This document shows positions 1-5,477 of a stretch of 15,135 bases of DNA, piece by piece. Where the stretch lies: NCBI GenBank assembly GCA_044370655.1, contig JBILVD010000023.1, positions 1 through 15,135 on the forward strand, in the 5' to 3' direction. Source of the DNA: CAZFPN01 sp044370655 (lineage in GTDB: Bacteria; Pseudomonadota; Alphaproteobacteria; Rickettsiales; Deianiraeaceae). A model generated the notes under the pieces. The model saw only the letters and a list, made by a program, of their open reading frames with translations, searched no databases and was not told where the DNA came from. A program made the translations under genes and the position numbers. Position 1 is the first letter of the stretch. Each line of letters begins with the position of its first letter.

Positions 1-153
1 CGAAGTTGTGGTTATAAGCAAATAGGAAATGCCGTGCCTGTTAATTTGAGCTATCATATTGGAAGTTGTGTGGTAAAAATGCTTGACTTGATTGAGAGTA
101 AAGGTGTTGATGTAAATAAAAATGAGTTTAAAGTGATTGATGGATTGGTATAG
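1..153 (+). CDS. C-terminal fragment of a cytosine-C5 DNA methyltransferase
   Basis: The window opens inside this gene. Frame 1 gives 50 codons and a TAG stop at 151-153. The readable tail contains YKQIGNAVPVNLSYHIG, which matches conserved motif X of Dcm/HhaI-type C5-cytosine methyltransferases ((R/K)QIGNAVPxxLxxxI). This motif helps form the S-adenosylmethionine pocket together with motif I at the N-terminus, which lies outside the window. The last 20 or so residues are a lysine-rich tail. Catalytic motifs IV and VI cannot be seen, so activity and target site are unknown. It ends 62 bp before the convergent uvrC stop. It could be an orphan regulatory methylase or part of a restriction system; the missing upstream sequence would decide. 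Confidence 0.8.
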   Translation, partial: RSCGYKQIGNAVPVNLSYHIGSCVVKMLDLIESKGVDVNKNEFKVIDGLV

Positions 154-180
154 ATGAAAAATACGTTGAATATAAGTTAG

Positions 181-205
181 TATCTTAACCTTCCAAAGTA
201 AGATA
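181..205. terminator. Weak hairpin between convergent genes
   Basis: TATCTTA (181-187) and TAAGATA (199-205) are perfect 7-bp inverted arms around an 11-nt loop. They lie in the 62-bp gap between the methyltransferase stop and the uvrC stop. The position suits a shared terminator, but the stem is AT-rich and there is no good T-run on either side, so the call is weak. Confidence 0.22.
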
Positions 206-215
206 TAAATATAAG

Positions 216-1835
216 CTACTTAATCAAAGAATTCAACCTCCTATTTCTATGAGAAGTAATCGCAAATCTATGAGCTTCATCTCTCAAGTTTTGCAAATAA
301 TATAATAAAGGGCTTGTAAAATCTAACTGAAATTCCCTATCTTGATAAAAAAACCACTCCTTGCCCGCATTTCTATCCTTACCTTTAGCCATGCAAATAA
401 ATGGTATTTCAAGATTTAGCTCCTCAAAAACCTCTTTTGCAGAGGAATACTGCCCTTTTCCTCCATCAATTATAACCAAATCAGGCTTAATTTGTGCAAG
501 CTTCTCGTTTAAAAATCGTCTTTTAAGAGTTTCCTTAAGCATCGCATAATCATCTCCCCCTTTCGTGCTTTCAAACTTTGCATTAAATTTACGATACTCC
601 CCCGTCAAAAACCCCTCTCTCCCAGCAACAACCATCGCCCCAAGCATAAATGCACCATTAGTGTGGCTATTGTCATAAATCTCAACTCTATTTATAGTAG
701 AAGAAAGCCCCAAAAGCTCTCTCAAGTCCTCTAAATTTTTAGCAATTTTAGCCCTCACGCCAACCTTCTTTTCTAACTTCTCCTCCAAATTTGGAGATGC
801 AAAGTCAAGAAGCTCCTTAAAAATACCTTTTTTAGGGCAAATAATCTTGCATTTTAAAGCCTTTGAAATTTCAGGAGATATATCAATATTAACGGCAACA
901 ATAGGAGGGCAATCTGCTTCACTATAATACCGCATTAAAAAGAATTCCATAATTTCTTTAAGATGTAAATCGTCAGTTTTAGCAGGAAAGAACACCCTCC
1001 CCCCAAAACTAAGCCCACATCTAACAATAAAAACCTCAATTCCAATCTGCCCCCCAACTTCCTTAATCACCACTCCGTCCACACTTTCCATCTTTCTAAA
1101 ATCAATATTCTCATTTTCAAGTAGTTTTTGAATGCCAAGCATTTGGTCTCTAAGTTTAATCGCTCTTTCAAAATCTTCATTCAAAGAAGCCTCCTCCATC
1201 TTCTCTTTTAAATCTTTGATAACAGCCCCAGTTTTGCCCGCTAAAAACTTAGAAGCAAGCTTAACATCTGCTCTATAATCCTCCTCCTTAATCAGCCCCA
1301 CACAAGGAGCCGTGCAACGATTGATTTGATGCTCCAAACAAGGGCGTTTTGCAGTTTTGAACTTTTCATTTGAGCAAGTGCGAATTTTAAATGTCTTACA
1401 AATTGTGTTAATCACACTTTCTATAGCCATTTTGTCTCCAAAAGGTCCATAAAATTCATCATTTCCAAGTGGTTTTCCCCTATATGTAAAAATTGCAGGA
1501 AAAGAGTGGGATTTAGAGAGAACAATGTAAGGAGTTGATTTATCGTCTTTTAAAAGAATGTTAAATGGAGGTTGATGTTTCTTAATTAAAGAACTTTCAA
1601 GAATTAAAGCCTCCTCCTCCGTCCTCACAACTTCATACTCTAGGGATAAAACGCTTAAAATCATCAAGCGATTTTTTGTTGTCTGGTCCTCCAATTTTGT
1701 GTAGCTTTTAAGCCTGTTATAAAGGTTTTTTGCCTTCCCAATATACAAAATACCCCTCGCTCCAATCATTTTGTAGACACCAGCAGTTTTAGGCACCACC
1801 CTCAACGCCTCTACAATCACCTCAACGCCTTTCAT
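216..1835 (-). CDS. uvrC: UvrABC excinuclease subunit C, lacking the C-terminal HhH domain
   Basis: UvrC makes both incisions around bulky DNA lesions after UvrB loading. The 539-aa product starts at ATG 1835. It has the GIY-YIG nuclease domain (about residues 13-95, with GVY and LYIGKAKNLYNR), and four cysteines, C154, C166, C174 and C178, in the arrangement known to bind an Fe-S cluster in UvrC. A UVR (UvrB-binding) helix pair follows at about 207-242. The RNase H-like nuclease half carries EIYDNSH (D388), IIDGGKGQ (D457) and RDEAHRFA (H522). The protein stops 17 residues after H522, whereas family members usually continue with about 60 residues forming a tandem helix-hairpin-helix. No HhH-like reading was seen after the stop. 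Both nuclease centres are intact, so it is probably active but shortened. No Shine-Dalgarno is visible. Confidence 0.96.
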   Translation of the reverse strand: MKGVEVIVEALRVVPKTAGVYKMIGARGILYIGKAKNLYNRLKSYTKLEDQTTKNRLMILSVLSLEYEVVRTEEEALILESSLIKKHQPPFNILLKDDKSTPYIVLSKSHSFPAIFTYRGKPLGNDEFYGPFGDKMAIESVINTICKTFKIRTCSNEKFKTAKRPCLEHQINRCTAPCVGLIKEEDYRADVKLASKFLAGKTGAVIKDLKEKMEEASLNEDFERAIKLRDQMLGIQKLLENENIDFRKMESVDGVVIKEVGGQIGIEVFIVRCGLSFGGRVFFPAKTDDLHLKEIMEFFLMRYYSEADCPPIVAVNIDISPEISKALKCKIICPKKGIFKELLDFASPNLEEKLEKKVGVRAKIAKNLEDLRELLGLSSTINRVEIYDNSHTNGAFMLGAMVVAGREGFLTGEYRKFNAKFESTKGGDDYAMLKETLKRRFLNEKLAQIKPDLVIIDGGKGQYSSAKEVFEELNLEIPFICMAKGKDRNAGKEWFFYQDREFQLDFTSPLLYYLQNLRDEAHRFAITSHRNRRLNSLIK

Positions 1836-1858
1836 TTAGAATACAAAACCTATTATTT

Positions 1859-1886
1859 TTTATAAATTAAAAATAAAAATTGTCAA
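1859..1886 (-). promoter_or_regulatory. Sigma-70 promoter for uvrC
   Basis: On the minus strand TTGACA (1886-1881) and TATAAA (1864-1859) are separated by 16 nt. The -10 box lies about 23 nt before the uvrC ATG, which implies a very short leader. Both boxes are close to consensus; in AT-rich DNA a chance -10 is common, but a full TTGACA at this spacing is less so. Confidence 0.62.
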
Positions 1887-1958
1887 GAGTTGATATATCG
1901 AAAGATTAGACCGAATATTTTACTTATGAAAAATATATTAAAAAAAGCAATTAAAATC

Positions 1959-1987
1959 TTGACTTTTTTAAATATTTATTATATTTA
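1959..1987 (+). promoter_or_regulatory. Candidate promoter for the orphan gene pair
   Basis: TTGACT (1959-1964) and TATTTA (1982-1987) are 17 nt apart. Transcription from here would give a leader of about 150 nt that includes the large palindrome at 2070-2136 before the ATG at 2147. The -35 is good and the -10 is mediocre. Confidence 0.35.
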
Positions 1988-2069
1988 TAACGACTACTTT
2001 ATTAAGAGGTAAAGTGGTATTTTTATGTTTGAATAATTTCATATATAGATAATAAGTTTTCACTCTCTC

Positions 2070-2136
2070 AATACGTCTTTTAAGTTTTTGTCGTTTTAAT
2101 TTTCAACAAAAACTTAAGGGCGTATTGCTACGCAAT
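2070..2136. repeat. Long imperfect palindrome with alternative nested hairpins
   Basis: The left arm (2070-2091) begins AATACG and ends with TTTTTGT. The right arm (2106-2126) begins ACAAAAAC and ends CGTATT. The arms pair over about 20 positions with one bulge and one or two G-U pairs, around a 14-nt loop. The right arm can instead form GCGTA-ttgc-TACGC (2120-2133) or ATTGC-tac-GCAAT (2124-2136), which compete with the long stem. No T-run follows, so it is not a classic terminator. It ends 10 nt before the ATG at 2147. The form recalls the small palindromic repeats scattered in Rickettsiales genomes, but I cannot match it to a named family. The rest of the 311-bp gap (1836-2146) holds only the two promoter candidates described separately. 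Confidence 0.6.
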
Positions 2137-2146
2137 TTAATTAATT

Positions 2147-2422
2147 ATGATAATACTAGATATTGACGATTTAAAGCTTGAGGACTTCAAGTTTTGGGAA
2201 CATTTGCAAAAAAATAACTTAACTGAAGAATACGCAAGATACTTTCCCCTAGATTTGCAAAATAAAACCTTATATCAAAATACAGTTTCAATTTTTAATG
2301 TAAGAGATGCCAAAAAAATCATTTTTCATAATAACGCAAATAAAAAAAATTACTTAAAAGTAGGTGACAAAGAAGAGCGTTATGTATTTATAAAGAATGG
2401 TTGTACATTAAGAGTTAATTAA
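2147..2422 (+). CDS. Hypothetical protein, 91 aa
   Basis: I do not recognise this protein. It is short, soluble-looking and charged, rich in Asp, Lys and Asn, with no signal peptide or membrane segment. The N-terminus (MIILDIDDLKLEDF) is acidic and the C-terminal half is basic. The start ATG follows directly on the palindrome at 2070-2136, and no Shine-Dalgarno is present. It ends 7 nt before the next gene and is in a different frame, so the two are probably co-transcribed. Composition resembles the surrounding DNA. A small partner or chaperone of the larger neighbour is conceivable from size and position only; nothing in the sequence shows it. Confidence 0.55.
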   Translation: MIILDIDDLKLEDFKFWEHLQKNNLTEEYARYFPLDLQNKTLYQNTVSIFNVRDAKKIIFHNNANKKNYLKVGDKEERYVFIKNGCTLRVN

Positions 2423-2429
2423 AGATATA

Positions 2430-3209
2430 ATGCCAGAAACGGGCATCAAACCCTCATTTACCTTAGAAGAATTAAGGAAGGAAATAAATAAAGATTTAAT
2501 ATTGCATATTGATAAAAACAATCATCCCATTTTATTAACTAAAAAAAGAATAGATTTTGAAAAATTAGCAATAGATGAAGCAATCAACGGCTTAAAACCT
2601 TATCTTTTTAATAAAATTCTTACACAAGAAACCAGCATAACTGAAGCATTTAAACAAATGAAGGTAGGAAGCAAAGCTATCGAAAGTTTTTTTGATGTAA
2701 CTATGCCAGAAGAAAAGATTGTAAATTTGATTAATCGTTTTATTTCAAAAAATTGCCAAAATAAAAATGTTGCATTGCTAGAAAAATACTCTAAATTCAT
2801 ATCTAAGAATATCAGTCGGGACGAAGTAGATAATTTGTTAAGAGTAAAGAACAAAAAATTATATTTCTGTGATAATGATTTAGAAAAAGTAAATGACGTT
2901 CAAAGTCAATATGAAAATCAATTAAAAAAACGTCGAAATATCAATTTTAATAATGTTGAAATATTTCAAACATACCATGAATTCAGATCTAATTTAGATA
3001 AAATAAATGTTAATAATGTGAATTCTGATAAGGTAAATAATGCTCAAATGGAAATATTGCAAACAGCAAATGGCAAAAATAACTTACAGGAAGAACAAAG
3101 CAAACGCTCCACCTGTATTACATTTCTTAGAGAATATTATAACAGAATATTCAACAATAGAGTTGAACCTTCTAATAAAGTTACAACTCCTCAAGGTCTT
3201 CGCTCTTAA
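2430..3209 (+). CDS. Hypothetical protein, 259 aa
   Basis: I do not recognise this protein. It is predicted to be soluble and largely helical, with no signal peptide or membrane span. Residues 1-150 are a lysine-rich mix of helices (for example TLEELRKEINKD near 11-22). Residues 155-225 are low-complexity and Asn/Gln/Lys-rich, with several NN and VNNV runs. The last 30 residues are basic and end TTPQGLRS. It follows the 91-aa gene by 7 nt and has no visible Shine-Dalgarno. A single unbroken 780-bp frame in such AT-rich DNA argues that it is a real gene. A secreted effector would fit the Asn-rich, fast-evolving look and the nearby T4SS pilin, but this is speculation. Confidence 0.6.
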   Translation: MPETGIKPSFTLEELRKEINKDLILHIDKNNHPILLTKKRIDFEKLAIDEAINGLKPYLFNKILTQETSITEAFKQMKVGSKAIESFFDVTMPEEKIVNLINRFISKNCQNKNVALLEKYSKFISKNISRDEVDNLLRVKNKKLYFCDNDLEKVNDVQSQYENQLKKRRNINFNNVEIFQTYHEFRSNLDKINVNNVNSDKVNNAQMEILQTANGKNNLQEEQSKRSTCITFLREYYNRIFNNRVEPSNKVTTPQGLRS

Positions 3210-3309
3210 GATATGCTTTTGGTTTTTATTCTCGCAAAGTTCTTAGCAATATATTTAAGATGACAGCTTGATATATAAATCCTAACTTTTTTGTAAGAAT
3301 TAACTCTTA

Positions 3310-3323
3310 ATTAAGGCCTTAAT
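3310..3323. other. 14-bp perfect palindrome at the edge of repeat copy A
   Basis: ATTAAGGCCTTAAT is a perfect palindrome that ends 4 bp before the repeat element begins at 3328. It might be an operator or a small stem downstream of the 2430-3209 gene. The rest of 3210-3327 shows no gene or recognisable terminator. Confidence 0.3.
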
Positions 3324-3374
3324 AACCGCTTAAAATCACTATCTTAAAATATTTCTTTCAAAATTCTTCACTTT

Positions 3375-3402
3375 TTGCTTCCATACCTCACATTTATATA
3401 CT
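3375..3402 (+). promoter_or_regulatory. Promoter-like pair inside repeat copy A
   Basis: TTGCTT (3375-3380) and TATACT (3397-3402) are separated by 16 nt, and both are identical in copy B. Transcription would start near 3409 and give a leader of roughly 38 nt containing the hairpin and the Shine-Dalgarno. Confidence 0.45.
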
Positions 3403-3418
3403 AAACTATAAAAATTTT

Positions 3419-3437
3419 CCTTAAAAATTTAAGGAGA
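3419..3437 (+). promoter_or_regulatory. Shine-Dalgarno overlapped by a small hairpin (copy A)
   Basis: CCTTAA (3419-3424) can pair with TTAAGG (3429-3434) across a 4-nt loop. The 3' arm overlaps the Shine-Dalgarno AAGGAGA (3431-3437), which is 9 nt before the ATG at 3447. This is the best-spaced strong ribosome binding site in the window, and it could be masked by the stem. The 6-bp arms are kept in copy B. Confidence 0.5.
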
Positions 3438-3446
3438 CCTAAAAAA

Positions 3447-3623
3447 ATGATGACACATATTATGAAGACTTTATACAAATTTTTTAAAACCGCAGAAGTA
3501 AGCCAAGAAAGGGCTGGGGAGCATGAAACGAAGGTTGAAAAATACAACCTAGCAAAAAAACTAAAGAAGGGATATTTATTTTTTTTATACAAGTCTAAAT
3601 TTATTCTAAAAAAATTTATTTGA
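3447..3623 (+). CDS. Small repeat-family peptide, 58 aa (copy A)
   Basis: The frame starts at tandem ATG codons (3447 and 3450) 9 nt after a strong AAGGAGA and ends at TGA 3621-3623. The N-terminal 36 residues (MMTHIMKTLYKFFKT..., then SQERAGEHETKVEKYNL) are the same as in the gene at 12289-12531 except for A16T. After that the two diverge; here the tail is Lys/Phe-rich (GYLFFLYKSKFILKKFI), basic and hydrophobic. There is no clear signal peptide. The stop codon lies within a TTGACA box (3620-3625), 49 nt before virB2, which is in the same direction. I do not recognise the family. A leader peptide controlling virB2-operon expression, or a small membrane-active peptide, would both fit. Confidence 0.55.
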   Translation: MMTHIMKTLYKFFKTAEVSQERAGEHETKVEKYNLAKKLKKGYLFFLYKSKFILKKFI

Positions 3624-3648
3624 CATTTAAAAATTTCTTTATTAGCTA
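3620..3648 (+). promoter_or_regulatory. Candidate promoter for the virB2 operon
   Basis: TTGACA (3620-3625) is a perfect -35 box. The best -10 at 16-17 nt is poor (TTAGCT or TAGCTA, 3642-3648). The box contains the stop codon of the small repeat peptide. The virB2 ATG is at 3673 with no Shine-Dalgarno. Confidence 0.35.
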
Positions 3649-3672
3649 GGTTCTAGAATTTTTTTTATTTAG

Positions 3673-4143
3673 ATGATTAAAAAAGCCTTTTTTATTGTGT
3701 TTTTTTGCCTATTTTTTAGTGCAAATGGAGCTGTTGACTTAAACGATAACGAGCCTAGCGGTCAAGTTAATCAAGCTAATAATACGCCTCAACCTCAAGA
3801 ACTAGATGCAAAAAACAGTCAAGGTCAAGCTACTACTAATAAGAGATTAAAGTTAGCAGAAAACAATCCAATCGCCGCTCTTTTATGTAAAATGATTAGA
3901 GCCTTCACGGGAACAATTGCAAAAATCATAGCTGTTTTAATGATTATAGGTCTTGGAGTGAACCTATTTTCCGCAAATGCAATTAATCCAGTAAGTCCAG
4001 TTACTATAGTCTCTGTTATTTTAGGTGTTGGAATGCTATTTAGTGCAGATTATGTAGTTGGAAAAATAATGGGAGATGCGGGAATGGGAGGTACCTCCTC
4101 AAGTTGCGACTGTAAATATGGTATTACTTGCAACAAAATATGA
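3673..4143 (+). CDS. virB2: VirB2/TrbC-family type IV secretion pilin
   Basis: VirB2 is the major pilus subunit of P-type type IV secretion systems; it is exported, cleaved and held in the inner membrane before assembly. The 156-aa product has a signal peptide (about 1-19, possible cleavage ANG|A). A Gln/Asn-rich linker of some 45 residues follows, then the pilin core NPIAALLCKMIRAF (65-78) and two hydrophobic helices (about 79-100 and 108-128) joined by a short loop, as in TrbC/VirB2. The tail is unusual: residues 145-153 carry three cysteines (CDC and ITC), with a fourth at C72. It is the first gene of a seven-gene string, although none of the next six genes is a T4SS component. Rickettsiales often have scattered, multicopy virB2 genes. 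The next gene starts on its stop codon (ATGA). Confidence 0.8.
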   Translation: MIKKAFFIVFFCLFFSANGAVDLNDNEPSGQVNQANNTPQPQELDAKNSQGQATTNKRLKLAENNPIAALLCKMIRAFTGTIAKIIAVLMIIGLGVNLFSANAINPVSPVTIVSVILGVGMLFSADYVVGKIMGDAGMGGTSSSCDCKYGITCNKI

Positions 4144-4412
4144 TTTCTCAAGTGTTTATTCAAATAATTGCAATTTTAATCGCTTTCTTGTCCATCTTTT
4201 TAGGTGTTATTTTGTTTGCGATTAAAAAAAATGCAGTTTTACGAATTCTACTTGCCTCTATTGCAACAATTTTTTTGCTAATATCTGCTATACTTTTAAC
4301 ATCTATATCAAAATACAGCATATCTTACCTAATTGATATTTTAGTTATATACTTCATACTTGGTTTTGCAAACTTTGTTCTATATTTTATATTTTTTAAT
4401 AAACGAATATGA
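4140..4412 (+). CDS. Small three-helix membrane protein, MrpF-like
   Basis: The 90-aa product has three hydrophobic helices (about 5-27, 33-54 and 62-86) and no long loops. The order, a basic loop after helix 1 (AIKKNAVLRI) and a helix-3 start YLIDILVIYFILGF, resembles MrpF/MnhF, a small subunit of multisubunit Na+/H+ antiporters, in which the third helix begins with (F/L)LD. The match rests on size, topology and a few residues only. No other Mrp subunit is in the window, so it would be an orphan. I chose ATG 4140, which overlaps the virB2 stop as ATGA, over an in-frame TTG at 4128. Its own stop overlaps the start of the next gene by 4 nt, indicating translational coupling. Confidence 0.5.
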   Translation: MISQVFIQIIAILIAFLSIFLGVILFAIKKNAVLRILLASIATIFLLISAILLTSISKYSISYLIDILVIYFILGFANFVLYFIFFNKRI

Positions 4413-4888
4413 TGTATTTTGAAATATTTAAAATAAAACCCAAATTTATCTTTGAAAAAGAAGATTTATACGCTTTAGAAGAAAATTTCCTACTTTTACA
4501 AAAACAAAATTATAATGTGGGAAATGTTGTGAATTTGCAATCTAAAAACCTTAATTTAGGTTACGATACCTTACTAAAGGAGGGGAAAAGGCTTAAGTAT
4601 ATACTCAAAAATTTTGGAATTGAAGTTGATGAAATAAAGATGAAACCGGAACTTGCCGAGTATATATTTGAACTGCATGAATATATAAGCGAAAGCGAGA
4701 CAGAGGCGGAAGTAATTTCTAAAATCAATGATGTAGAGATTGAGCTTGGAGAGGTGAGAAATTTGATAGAATCTGAGGTTCAAAAAGCAATTAGCGGAAA
4801 GCTAAATCAAGATGCTCTTTGCGAGTTATTCTGTAAATTTAAATGTTTAAAGGAGATTTTAAAATCACATAAAAAACAGGTAATATGA
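4409..4888 (+). CDS. hscB: HscB-like Fe-S co-chaperone lacking the HPD motif
   Basis: HscB is the J-type co-chaperone that brings the IscU scaffold to HscA. The 159-aa product aligns with HscB along its length. The YFEIFKIKPKF start matches YFxLFGLPxxF. LEENFLLLQKQ matches the helix before HPD, LGYDTLLKEGKRLKYIL matches INxAYxTLxxPLxRAxYLL, and ELAEYIFELHEYISE matches the MExLELREEL region at the start of the C-terminal IscU-binding bundle. Where HPDK/R should stand there is YNVG (residues 35-38), so the invariant tripeptide needed to stimulate Hsp70 ATPase is gone, and the loop looks shortened. No Fe-S genes adjoin it. Its start overlaps the previous stop, and its stop overlaps pdxH by 4 nt. 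The family call comes from aligned hydrophobic positions, so some doubt remains. Confidence 0.68.
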   Translation: MMYFEIFKIKPKFIFEKEDLYALEENFLLLQKQNYNVGNVVNLQSKNLNLGYDTLLKEGKRLKYILKNFGIEVDEIKMKPELAEYIFELHEYISESETEAEVISKINDVEIELGEVRNLIESEVQKAISGKLNQDALCELFCKFKCLKEILKSHKKQVI

Positions 4889-5475
4889 AGGAAAATAGCC
4901 CATTTACGGAATTTTTTAAGGTTTTAAGCTTGGAAGGCTTTAAGCTTGATAGAGAAGATATAAAGCCCGATTTACCAGCATCTCTTGCAACTTGCGGGAA
5001 AGATTTAACGCCAAGTGTTCGCATTATTTACATAAAAAAATTCTCTGCGGATACTTTTTTCTTTTTCACTAATAAAAACAGTAGGAAAGGTAAAGAAATA
5101 ATGCAAAACCCTAATGTTTCTCTATGCTTTTTTTTTCAAAAATCCTTCAAGCAAATAAGAATTGAAGGAAAAGCGTTTGAGGAAAGTCATAAAATAGCGG
5201 AGGATTATTTCAAAACTCGTCCTGCACTTAGCAAGGCGGGAGCGATTTTATCTCACCAATCTCACTTACTTGAGAATTATGAAGACTTCTTAAAAGAAGT
5301 AGAGAAGCTTGCTAAAAATGAAAATTTAGCTTGCCCTGAAAACTGGGTTTGCTATGGAGTTAAACCAGAAAAATTTGAATTTTGGGAAGGAACTCAATTT
5401 CGGCTACATTTAAGAACTTTGTATGAAAAAAAACAAAGTGAGGACAGGTGGCAACAAAGTAATTTATACCCTTAA
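4885..5475 (+). CDS. pdxH: Pyridoxamine 5'-phosphate oxidase
   Basis: PdxH is a cytosolic FMN enzyme that oxidises pyridoxine or pyridoxamine 5'-phosphate to PLP. At 196 aa it is near the family length. Visible family blocks in order are PASLATCGKDLTPSVRIIYI (31-50), FFFTNKNSRKGKEIMQNP (59-76, FMN binding), IRIEGKA (91-97), YFKTRPALSKAGAILSHQS (108-126), EFWEGTQFRLHLRTLY (165-180, with the RLH active-site segment; most members have RLHDR), and a terminal W...NLYP like the usual W...RLxP. The start ATG overlaps the hscB stop. Two nucleotides separate it from the RDD gene. Having PdxH implies salvage of phosphorylated B6 vitamers, perhaps taken from a host. Confidence 0.95.
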   Translation: MKENSPFTEFFKVLSLEGFKLDREDIKPDLPASLATCGKDLTPSVRIIYIKKFSADTFFFFTNKNSRKGKEIMQNPNVSLCFFFQKSFKQIRIEGKAFEESHKIAEDYFKTRPALSKAGAILSHQSHLLENYEDFLKEVEKLAKNENLACPENWVCYGVKPEKFEFWEGTQFRLHLRTLYEKKQSEDRWQQSNLYP

Positions 5476-5477
5476 AT

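Larger units (their letters stand above)
3328..3552 (+). repeat. 225-bp dispersed repeat, copy A (leader cassette before virB2)
   Basis: This segment is almost identical to the reverse complement of 12426-12651. By eye I count about four substitutions and one single-base indel over 225 bp. Similarity starts at GCTTAAAATCAC (3328) and fades after AACCTAG (3552). It carries, in order, a promoter-like pair, a short hairpin, a Shine-Dalgarno, an ATGATG start and about 36 codons, so the non-coding and coding parts are duplicated together. No terminal inverted repeats, transposase or target duplication can be recognised. The two copies are inverted and flank the two convergent operons. Confidence 0.9.

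Noticed and set aside
2422..2440. Frameshift joining the 91-aa and 259-aa genes into one
   Set aside because: The sequence between them has stops in the needed frames, the second has its own ATG, and no homology supports a fusion; kept only as a possible refutation.
3401..3592. Open antisense frame through repeat copy A, also open in copy B (12374-12577), with a hydrophobic C-terminus
   Set aside because: It is the complement of the sense frame, which has a promoter, a strong Shine-Dalgarno and a start. No start signals are visible on the antisense strand, and being open in both copies follows from their near identity.
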